A DNA stretch of 64,000 nt from Bacteroides sp. 214. GTDB taxonomy: Bacteria; Bacteroidota; Bacteroidia; Bacteroidales; Bacteroidaceae. The notes beneath the pieces were generated by a model that was not told the origin of the DNA, made no database searches, and was given only the letters and a program-made list of their open reading frames with translations. The stretch lies in the NCBI RefSeq assembly GCF_010501015.1, contig NZ_QVML01000004.1, positions 1 to 64,000 on the forward strand, in the 5' to 3' direction. Below, in pieces: positions 35,041 through 43,185 of the stretch. How positions within the stretch are numbered: the stretch's first letter is position 1; each line of letters begins with the position of its first letter. The position numbers and the translations under genes were made by a program.

Positions 35041-35100
35041 TTTTTTTTAATTAAACTGATTACATCCTGCTTTTATCCCCGTCTAGTCAATAGATAACCT
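35041..35100 (+). promoter_or_regulatory. Conserved upstream region of the second PUL operon
   Basis: The segment T-run-AATTAAACTGATTACAT and ATAACCTA recurs upstream of the first SusCD operon (28629-28686). No standard TAnnTTTG is seen. It may be a shared regulated promoter, or shared only because of an old duplication. Confidence 0.4.
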
Positions 35101-35125
35101 ATTGAAAACACTAAAAAAAGAAATT

Positions 35126-36025
35126 ATGGGCTTAATGAAACGTAGTTTTCATTGTTTGCTTTTGCTGTCAGTGGTGCTGTCGGTAGGAGCTTGTAATATG
35201 CAAAAAAAACAAGCTAAGCTAGCCGACGAGAACCAATACAAACTCTCCGTTTGTGATTGGATGATATTGAAACGCCAAAAGATTGGTGCGTTTCAGTTGG
35301 CGCATGAAATCGGTTCCCAAGGATTGGAGCTCGATATGGGCAGTCTTGGGCGACGCGACTCCTTTGATAATAAACTGCGCGAACCTCATTTTCAGACATT
35401 ATTTAAAGAAAAAGCAGCAGAGTTCTCTATCGAGATCTCCTCTATTGCTATGTCTGGCTTTTATGCACAATCTATTGTCGAACGCGAAAGCTATACCGAC
35501 CTCATTGCCGATTGCCTTGAAACGATGAAAGTAATGGGTGTGAGGATTGCTTTCTTGCCACTTGGTGTACAAGGAAATCTGGTAGAAAAGCCCGAAATAC
35601 GTCAGGAAATGGTACGTCGCCTTAAAGTGATAGGTGATATGGCTGCCAAAGATGGGTTGACTATTGGCATTGAAACAGCTTTAGATGCTGCTGGCGATGT
35701 GGAACTGCTGAAAGAGATAAACTCGCCCGCTATTAAAATTTACTTTAATTTCCAGAATTCATTGGAAGCTGGTAGAGATATTTATAGCGAACTGCGCACG
35801 CTGGGCAAAGATCGTATTTGCCAGATACACTGCACCGATACCGATGGTGTGTTACTGCGTGATAATAAACGGTTGGATATGCACAAGATAAAAGAAGTGT
35901 TGGACGAGATGCAGTGGAGCGGTTGGCTGGTTGTAGAGCGATCTCGCGATGCGAATGACGTGCGCAATGTGAAGGGCAACTTCGGTGCGAACATTGCTTA
36001 CTTAAAAGAGATATTTAGAAATTGA
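35126..36025 (+). CDS. Sugar phosphate isomerase/epimerase-type TIM-barrel lipoprotein
   Basis: 299 residues from ATG 35126 (TTG 35102 is in frame but gives a poorer signal). The signal peptide ends in lipobox SVGAC, so the mature protein is predicted to be a lipoprotein. The rest is an AP-endonuclease-2/xylose-isomerase-like barrel. Probable metal ligands in order are Glu in GIETALD, Asn in YFNFQN, His in QIHCTDTDG and Glu in VVERSRD. Most relatives act on free sugars or sugar acids in the cytosol, but secreted versions occur in Bacteroidetes PULs. It begins a four-gene operon with a beta-helix lipoprotein and the second SusCD pair. Substrate unknown. Confidence 0.85.
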   Translation: MGLMKRSFHCLLLLSVVLSVGACNMQKKQAKLADENQYKLSVCDWMILKRQKIGAFQLAHEIGSQGLELDMGSLGRRDSFDNKLREPHFQTLFKEKAAEFSIEISSIAMSGFYAQSIVERESYTDLIADCLETMKVMGVRIAFLPLGVQGNLVEKPEIRQEMVRRLKVIGDMAAKDGLTIGIETALDAAGDVELLKEINSPAIKIYFNFQNSLEAGRDIYSELRTLGKDRICQIHCTDTDGVLLRDNKRLDMHKIKEVLDEMQWSGWLVVERSRDANDVRNVKGNFGANIAYLKEIFRN

Positions 36026-36066
36026 GAATTATAAAAAAACACAATGTTTAATTAAAAATTTAATCT

Positions 36067-37485
36067 ATGAAGATGAATTATTTATTCTTATCGGGAAATA
36101 GACAAATAGGTAAGTGGGCAGCCGCTTGCTGTTTATGCCTATTTCTGGTAGGTGTAACTTCATGTCAGCATGGTCTTGATGACAGCGAACGGTTTTCCGG
36201 TGGCGTAACAGGGGTTACACTGGAATCACCGAATCCGAGTGAAGTAACCTTTACCAAAGTTGCGGGAACATCAAATGTAAAGATCGAATGGCCCGTAGTA
36301 TATGGAGCAGGCGGTTATGCATTCTCACTTTATATTGTCGACGATCCTGATAATCCGGAATTGGTTGGCGAAGAAAATGAGTTTGTTGATGGCATTTCGA
36401 TAATTCGTGAGTATAAGGAAGACACCAAATACATGGCGAATATCACAGCGTTAGGAAATGAAAAACTTAATAACAAAGATGCGGCTCCATCCGAAGTATC
36501 CTGGAGTACTTTACTTGCGGCTACAATGGTACCCGATGGACTCGATTTGACGACTTATTTTGCCGATTTCGAAGATCCGGGCGAAGAAGTGGCATATGAA
36601 TTGGCACCCAATGGTAATTACACTGTGTCTGGCGAAATTAATTTTGGTACAGCCAATGTAACCCTTCGTGGTAATAAATTGTCTCCAGCTACTGTAGTGT
36701 TGAGCGCCGGATTTAAATCACAAGGTGGTGGAAACAACTTCAAGTTTATCAATTTCAAATGCGAAGGACTTACCGGTAGTAAATCGTTTTATGGATTTAA
36801 TGCTATCCCCGAAGGTGCCGCATTGGTTTCAAACGGATATATTGTTAAGAACCCGATTGTAATCCAATCTTGTAGTTTCGAGAAATTGCCAGTTCATCTA
36901 TTCTTTGACGACGGTAAGCATTATGCTGTTTCTGTATTCCTTGTAGATAATTGCGTTGTAGAATTAACCAACAACGGACGTTTTTATCAAAACTCGGGAA
37001 GTAATGGTGGTGTAAGCAATTTCACTATTTCAAACAGTACAGTATACAAAAATAATCAAGGTAAAGACTACTTTATGCAATTAAGTGGCCAGCGTCCTCA
37101 TCAGTTAGGTTGGACTTCGGCAGGACAAACCTATAGAAATTGTACGTTCTATCAATTCGACCGTATGCACAACTCAAACAACTATTCGCGTAATGAGTTA
37201 AATTGTTACACCACTGTTGAAAATTGTATTTTCTTAGATGGTCTTCGCGATGCTGCGGCACGTTATATTCTTCCAAGCAACAACGTTAATAACAAAACGT
37301 TGACGTTTAAGAATAATACTTATTGGAGAAACGGTGCTGCGGAAACCGGTAATGGGAATTATGATAAGAGTGGTACTTCACTCGATGAAGATCCCGGATG
37401 TAAAGACCCATCAAGTGGTGACTTTACCGTAACCAATCCGAATACGATTGCAAGACGCATTGGTGACCCACGTTGGTTTGAATAA
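36067..37485 (+). CDS. Surface lipoprotein with FN3-like and parallel beta-helix domains (DUF4957/DUF5123-like)
   Basis: 472 residues. The signal peptide ends at GVTSCQH. An FN3-like region (about residues 45-155, VKIEWPVVYGAGGYAFSLYIVDD) is followed by a right-handed beta-helix-like region with repeated short strands such as NFKFINFKCEGLTG and NFTISNSTVYKNN. This matches the lipoproteins placed beside SusCD in pectin loci, which are thought to bind galacturonan at the surface. No lyase catalytic set was recognised. The 5' region and first 16 codons resemble those of susC1. It ends 5 bp before the next frame. Confidence 0.8.
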   Translation: MKMNYLFLSGNRQIGKWAAACCLCLFLVGVTSCQHGLDDSERFSGGVTGVTLESPNPSEVTFTKVAGTSNVKIEWPVVYGAGGYAFSLYIVDDPDNPELVGEENEFVDGISIIREYKEDTKYMANITALGNEKLNNKDAAPSEVSWSTLLAATMVPDGLDLTTYFADFEDPGEEVAYELAPNGNYTVSGEINFGTANVTLRGNKLSPATVVLSAGFKSQGGGNNFKFINFKCEGLTGSKSFYGFNAIPEGAALVSNGYIVKNPIVIQSCSFEKLPVHLFFDDGKHYAVSVFLVDNCVVELTNNGRFYQNSGSNGGVSNFTISNSTVYKNNQGKDYFMQLSGQRPHQLGWTSAGQTYRNCTFYQFDRMHNSNNYSRNELNCYTTVENCIFLDGLRDAAARYILPSNNVNNKTLTFKNNTYWRNGAAETGNGNYDKSGTSLDEDPGCKDPSSGDFTVTNPNTIARRIGDPRWFE

Positions 37486-37514
37486 AATAGATGAATAATT
37501 TTAATACTATAACA

Positions 37515-40500
37515 ATGAAATATAATAGTATATTTAAACTTACTTTGAGCGTTCTTCTGGCTTTCATTATGTCGTTATCGGCATACGCGCAGCAGACTCA
37601 AACGTTTAGCGGCGTAGTTGTAGACGAGGCCGAGGAGCCCGTAATTGGTGCAAGCGTAAAGATATTAGGAACATCAACCGGTGTTATTACCGACATAGAT
37701 GGACGTTTCACGCTGAAGGTGGCTAAAGAGCAAGTGGTAGAAATCTCTTTTATGGGATATACACCGATAAAGGTTACAGACTTCAAACAAACCAGATTCG
37801 TGTTGAAAGGAGATGCGATGTTGCTCGACGAAGTTGTAGTAGTAGGTTACGGTACGCAGAAAAAAGCGCACCTTACCGGTGCTATCGCCACTGTGCCGAT
37901 GGACGACATTCAAGACATTTCTACAGGTAACCTATCTGCTGCATTGAGCGGTATGGTTAATGGTTTGAGCGTTAGTGGTGGTCAATCTCGTCCGGGCGAA
38001 AGCGGACGTATCTACATTCGCGACACCAATTCACTGTCCGATGTAGGAGTTACAGCACAAGAACCTCTTTATGTAATCGATGGGTACATTTATCCGAATG
38101 ATGTAAAAACTCCTAGTGGAACAGAAAACCTTGGTGCTACAGCATTTAACAACCTCGACGCATCGGCTGTCGAAAGTATTTCGGTATTGAAAGATGCTGC
38201 TGCTGCTGTTTATGGTGCACGTGCTGCCAATGGTGTTATCTTAGTTACTACTAAAAAAGGGAAATTGGGTGCTCCTCAAGTGTCGTATACCGGCTCGTTC
38301 GGTTTTACCGACGAAGTAGCGCGTCCTAAAATGTTGAGTGCGTACAACTATGGTCGTTTATACAATATTACAGCTGCAGGCGACCCCAAAAATACATCGC
38401 TTAACCATACCACCGACCTCTTTCAGGCCGATGAGTTGCAAGCTATGAAAGGGTTGAACTACGACTTGCTTGATAAATATTGGAAAACAGGTATCACACA
38501 AAGACATAGTGTTAATATAGGTGGCGCAACAGAGAAAGCCAATTACTATGCCAATGTTTCTTATTTCGACCAGGAAGGTAACTTGGGTAGATTGGATTAC
38601 AACCGTTGGAACTATCGTGCCGGTGTTGATGTGAAAATCAGCAAATGGTTGAAAGTAAACTTGGGTGTAGCGGGCGACTATGGTAAGAAAAACAAGCCGA
38701 ATGTAAAAGTAGGTGGATCAAACCCAGAAAAAGATTACAATTTGCTGCTTACCCGTCCATATTATATTCCCGAAGAAATAAATGGTTATTACATTCCTGC
38801 TTATGGTATCAGCAATACGCAGAAAACAGGTAACCAAAACTACTCCTATGCGGTATTGCAAGACAATGGTGACTACACGCGTAATATGACTTCCAACATG
38901 AGCATCAATGGTAATGTTGAATATGATTTTGGATGGAGTAAATACTTGAAAGGATTGAACTTGAAGCTTTCCTACTCAAAGAGTATCAATAACAGCAAGA
39001 ACAACCAGTATGCTTCGGATTATACCATCTATGAAATGATAAATCGCACCGGTAGTGGTGCTCACCTCTATACACCGGTTGCCGGACAAGATTATGATCC
39101 GTTTATCGCGGAAAGCAATTTCAGCCCAATGAAACTCTCGAACGGTTCTAATTCACTTCTATCGCGTAACATGACCCGTACGGACAACTATCAGATTAAC
39201 TTTACCGTATCTTATGCGCGTACTTTTGGCTTGCATAACGTAAGTGGGATGTTTGCTATCGAGAAATCGGAAGCGGAGATGGAATATCTATATGGAGATG
39301 TTTCACAGGTTAGTGAAATGACGACTGGACAGTCGAACTTAATCAATCAAGGTTCCGAACAAACTACCACGTTTACTCGTAGCGAGTCGGGTACAATGTC
39401 TTACATTGGTCGTGCAAATTATACGTACAATGATAAGTACTTACTGGAATTCCTATTGCGCTCGGACGCTTCAACCAAATTTGCTCCAAGGAACTATTGG
39501 GGAACTTTCCCTTCTGTTTCTGCCGGTTGGATTATTTCTCAGGAAAAATGGATGGCAAAGGTGAAATGGGTAGACTACTTGAAAGTACGTGGGTCGTTCG
39601 GTCTTACAGGTCGCGACAACACTACCGCTTGGCAGTGGTTGCAAACATATAGCGCATCAAAAGGTAAAGGACCGGTATTTGGTGTTAATAATAATGCCAG
39701 CAGCCAGCTTACCATGAATAACAATAATGCAGCAGTAAATACTGATGTGCATTGGGATAAGTCATACAAAGCTAACTTCGGTATTGATTTCACAACATTG
39801 AATAGCCGTTTGTCGTTCAATATTGATGGATACTATGTATGGAATCGTGAGATGTTGATGAGATTGTCGCAAGAAATATCAACAGTTGTTGGTACGGAAT
39901 CGGCATTTACCAATTTGGGTAAGACAGATAACTATGGTATTGAATTCTCAGCAACATGGAGAGATAAAATCGGTAAAGATTTCAAATATAGAATTAGTGT
40001 CAATACCGGATATACCGACAATAAAGTGCTTTTGATGGACTTTGAGACTGAACGAGCTTATAAGGAAATCAGAAAAGGTCATCGCTCGGATATAGGAACA
40101 TGGGGTATGCAGTGTATTGGTATGTTCCGTTCGTTCCAGGATATTGAAGAGTACTTTGCAAAATACAATATCTCTACCTATATGGGTATGTCGAAAGACC
40201 AAGTGCGTCCGGGTATGTTGATGTACAAAGATGTGCGCGGTTCTGCACAACAACCTGATGGTAGCTATGGCGGTCCTGATGGTATTGTAGACTCGGAAAA
40301 TGACCAGGTACGCTTGTCGAACCGTTCAAATCCATACGGATTTACCACGAATATGAGCGCGGAGTGGAAAGGTATTTCGCTTACCGCACAGATTAGTGCA
40401 AGTTGGGGTGGATATAGCCAGCTTCCTTCTGCCGCATACAAACCGGCCGATGGTCTTGAAGTTACCAATATGCCTTCGTTCTGGAAACCGGAAGATGTAT

Positions 40501-40841
40501 TTGTTTATGAAGATATTTACGATGGATCGGGCAATCTGTTAATGCCTGCTAACCATGGAGCGAAATATCCGAATCTTAAACATGGTGTTAATGCTCAAGC
40601 TTCCTCTTTCTGGCGCGTAAGCGGTACACGTGTAAGTTTGAACCGTTTGACGTTAGCTTATGCTATACCAAAGAAGTACACCAACTATATTGGTATTCAA
40701 AGTTGTCGTTTTAATCTTACCGGACAAAACTTGTTGAGCCTCTACAATCCGTATCCTGATAATTTCATGGATCCGATGTGCAGTTATGGTAACTATCCTA
40801 CGTTGAGAACATTCACCTTGGGTGTAAATGTAACATTCTAA
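37515..40841 (+). CDS. SusC-like TonB-dependent glycan transporter, second of two
   Basis: 1108 residues from ATG 37515, which gives a clean signal peptide (LSVLLAFIMSLSAYAQ); ATG 37491 is in frame eight codons earlier. Carboxypeptidase-like domain (FSGVVVDEAEEPVIGASVKILG), TonB box region LDEVVVVGYGTQKK, plug (LSAALSGMVNGLSV, SVLKDAAAAVYGARAANGVILVTTKKG), barrel ending TFTLGVNVTF. It forms an importer with the SusD encoded 12 bp downstream. The sequence is clearly different from the first SusC, so the pair likely takes a different fragment. Confidence 0.96.
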   Translation: MKYNSIFKLTLSVLLAFIMSLSAYAQQTQTFSGVVVDEAEEPVIGASVKILGTSTGVITDIDGRFTLKVAKEQVVEISFMGYTPIKVTDFKQTRFVLKGDAMLLDEVVVVGYGTQKKAHLTGAIATVPMDDIQDISTGNLSAALSGMVNGLSVSGGQSRPGESGRIYIRDTNSLSDVGVTAQEPLYVIDGYIYPNDVKTPSGTENLGATAFNNLDASAVESISVLKDAAAAVYGARAANGVILVTTKKGKLGAPQVSYTGSFGFTDEVARPKMLSAYNYGRLYNITAAGDPKNTSLNHTTDLFQADELQAMKGLNYDLLDKYWKTGITQRHSVNIGGATEKANYYANVSYFDQEGNLGRLDYNRWNYRAGVDVKISKWLKVNLGVAGDYGKKNKPNVKVGGSNPEKDYNLLLTRPYYIPEEINGYYIPAYGISNTQKTGNQNYSYAVLQDNGDYTRNMTSNMSINGNVEYDFGWSKYLKGLNLKLSYSKSINNSKNNQYASDYTIYEMINRTGSGAHLYTPVAGQDYDPFIAESNFSPMKLSNGSNSLLSRNMTRTDNYQINFTVSYARTFGLHNVSGMFAIEKSEAEMEYLYGDVSQVSEMTTGQSNLINQGSEQTTTFTRSESGTMSYIGRANYTYNDKYLLEFLLRSDASTKFAPRNYWGTFPSVSAGWIISQEKWMAKVKWVDYLKVRGSFGLTGRDNTTAWQWLQTYSASKGKGPVFGVNNNASSQLTMNNNNAAVNTDVHWDKSYKANFGIDFTTLNSRLSFNIDGYYVWNREMLMRLSQEISTVVGTESAFTNLGKTDNYGIEFSATWRDKIGKDFKYRISVNTGYTDNKVLLMDFETERAYKEIRKGHRSDIGTWGMQCIGMFRSFQDIEEYFAKYNISTYMGMSKDQVRPGMLMYKDVRGSAQQPDGSYGGPDGIVDSENDQVRLSNRSNPYGFTTNMSAEWKGISLTAQISASWGGYSQLPSAAYKPADGLEVTNMPSFWKPEDVFVYEDIYDGSGNLLMPANHGAKYPNLKHGVNAQASSFWRVSGTRVSLNRLTLAYAIPKKYTNYIGIQSCRFNLTGQNLLSLYNPYPDNFMDPMCSYGNYPTLRTFTLGVNVTF

Positions 40842-40853
40842 AGAAAGTAAACA

Positions 40854-43028
40854 ATGAAAAATAACATCAAATTATTTAGTCTTGCCTTAGTAGCAAGCGT
40901 GGCTTTAGCTTCTTGTAGCGATTCCTTCCTGGAAGAAAAGAAAGACCACGGTAGTACGAATACCGATATATATAACTACTACTCGGGTGCGGATGGCCGC
41001 ATAAGAAGCCTTTATGCGAGAGCATTACCCAACACTAATGCCGATGCAGCTTGGAACAATCCATCTACGGGTCGTCCAGACGTACAATCGAAATCAACGG
41101 AAGAGTATACAGGATTCGATTTATTTGTAGATCCAACAAAAGAACTTACGGCTTTGTCGGGTGACAGAAGAGTACCCAGCTATTTTCATTATCAGATGAA
41201 AAACGCAGTAAATGTATATGGACGTATTCGTGACATCAATGATGCAATTATAGGTATTGAAGAAGGGTCATTGTCAAGAGAAGAAAAAGACCAGTTGGTT
41301 GGACAAGCCTATTTTTTGCGTGCATGGTGCTACTACAATATCGTTAAGTATTATGGCGGCATACCTATTGTAACCGAAAAACTGGAACCGGTAGAGAGCA
41401 GTAAAGTTCCCCGCTTTACAACAAAAGCTTGTATTGAGTTTATGTGCGATGATTTAGATAAAGCGGCAGAAATGTTGAAAGCTACAGGTGCTTGGGATGC
41501 TAACAACTTTGGTCGTGTAACTGCTGGTGCGGCACTTGCATTGAAAGGTAGAATACAGCTTCTTTGGGCAAGCCCGATTTTCAACAGAGCCAACGAAGTA
41601 GCACGTTGGGAGACTGCCTATACCACTATTAAAAATTCAATTCCGGTACTCGAAGAATGTGGACATGGTTTGTTTAGGCGTGGTAACAATGTGAATGGCT
41701 CGGACTTTGCGGCTATGTTCTCTACTATTTATCCTAATCCTGAAGCGGTGTTTGTTTCACTCTGTAATCAAGCTACAGGCGATGATGAAAAGAAGAACAA
41801 TCCGTGGGAGAGAAATATTCGCCCGGCCAACTCGCTTGGACAAGGTTCTTACGAAGCATCTGATATGATGTTGAATCAATTCCCAATGGCAGATGGTAAG
41901 CGCCCATCAGTAAGTGGTACATACACAAATTTGGAGGTTTCCGAGCTTGAATATGATATTAATTTCCCATTTGCAAATCGCGACCCACGTTTCTATCGCA
42001 CATTTGCATTCCCTGGTGTTCGTTGGGCATACAGTGGAAACCCAACACAATCCGACGCGAAAAATCCGTCGTATAACGAAGGGAAAGATTATGTATTGTG
42101 GAATTATGTGTGGTACACAAGTACAGACGATCAGGGCAATCCGGAGGGAACTTCGTATGCAGCAGATAATCTGCTTAACAGCAAAAGAACAGTTTATATA
42201 CGAAAACGTTCGGATGACTATGATGTAATGAACAGCGTGTTGTATAAATATGAACCGGGTGCAGGCAACAACGCATTTGCTTTATCGGCTGCTCCTTACA
42301 TGGAAATTCGTTATGCAGAAGTATTGTTGAACTATGCCGAAGCTGCTTGCGGTGCCGGACACCTTAGCGAAGCTGTAGAACAATTACGCAAAATCCGCGA
42401 ACGCGCTGGTTATACTTCTGAAACCAATTATGGTTTGCAAGCTGACTTAACCTCTAATGAGGCAGCGTGTATGTCGGCCATCATTTATGAACGTCAGATA
42501 GAGTTGGCATACGAAGGTAAGCGTTTCGACGATTTGCGTCGTTGGATGTTGTACGATGGTGGAATCGGAAAAGTGGAAGGTGCTCCAAATACATGGACTT
42601 TGAGCGGATGGGGTGGAAACACTTGTATCTACTTAGGCTTTAAACCACTGAACGGACAACGTCGCGACAAAATTGAATTCCGTTTGGCTGATAGCTACGG
42701 TGTAGGTGGCACTACTGCCGACTCCGATCCTCTTTTGAAGGCTGGAGTAGAACGTCCTGCGGCTATAGATTTCCGTAAAGAAGATTTGGATACACAGCTC
42801 GAAACGTTGAGAGATTTCTATAAAACTAATTTTGTAGCTAAAAAGAAGATTGGTGATGCTCGTACTTCCGATAAAGTTGATTTGTACATTGATTTCCGTC
42901 CGAAGTATTATTTACTTGGTTTCAATGATAGTGCAATGGGTAGCTATAAAGAAGGTTTACAAACTATTGGATGGGAAGATACTAATAAGGGTAATGCACC
43001 CGGTACTTTCGACCCATTGGCTGAATAA
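40854..43028 (+). CDS. SusD-like surface glycan-binding lipoprotein, second of two
   Basis: 724 residues, again long. Lipobox ALASCSD. Typical SusD segments are GQAYFLRAWCYYNIVKYYGGIPIVTE near residue 145, EVLLNYAEAACGAGHLSEAVEQLRKIRERAGY, and YERQIELAYEGKRFDDLRRW. It is encoded directly after SusC2 and followed by a terminator, closing the four-gene operon begun at 35126. Confidence 0.96.
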   Translation: MKNNIKLFSLALVASVALASCSDSFLEEKKDHGSTNTDIYNYYSGADGRIRSLYARALPNTNADAAWNNPSTGRPDVQSKSTEEYTGFDLFVDPTKELTALSGDRRVPSYFHYQMKNAVNVYGRIRDINDAIIGIEEGSLSREEKDQLVGQAYFLRAWCYYNIVKYYGGIPIVTEKLEPVESSKVPRFTTKACIEFMCDDLDKAAEMLKATGAWDANNFGRVTAGAALALKGRIQLLWASPIFNRANEVARWETAYTTIKNSIPVLEECGHGLFRRGNNVNGSDFAAMFSTIYPNPEAVFVSLCNQATGDDEKKNNPWERNIRPANSLGQGSYEASDMMLNQFPMADGKRPSVSGTYTNLEVSELEYDINFPFANRDPRFYRTFAFPGVRWAYSGNPTQSDAKNPSYNEGKDYVLWNYVWYTSTDDQGNPEGTSYAADNLLNSKRTVYIRKRSDDYDVMNSVLYKYEPGAGNNAFALSAAPYMEIRYAEVLLNYAEAACGAGHLSEAVEQLRKIRERAGYTSETNYGLQADLTSNEAACMSAIIYERQIELAYEGKRFDDLRRWMLYDGGIGKVEGAPNTWTLSGWGGNTCIYLGFKPLNGQRRDKIEFRLADSYGVGGTTADSDPLLKAGVERPAAIDFRKEDLDTQLETLRDFYKTNFVAKKKIGDARTSDKVDLYIDFRPKYYLLGFNDSAMGSYKEGLQTIGWEDTNKGNAPGTFDPLAE

Positions 43029-43050
43029 GCAATATCCGAATAGATAAACT

Positions 43051-43084
43051 AAAAGAGCTATGCCACACCGGCATAGCTCTTTTT
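43051..43084 (+). terminator. Terminator after the second SusCD pair
   Basis: A 14-bp perfect stem AAAAGAGCTATGCC / GGCATAGCTCTTTT with a 6-nt loop and a T run, 22 nt after the stop codon. The PL1 gene at 43186 must then have its own promoter, not clearly identified in the 100-bp gap. Confidence 0.92.
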
Positions 43085-43185
43085 TTGAATGATTTGAGTA
43101 CACAATTTACCAACAATCGTCATTATTTATTAGATTTGGCGAGGTTTCCAAATAAGAATACGACAATACTTAATTTATTATTAAA

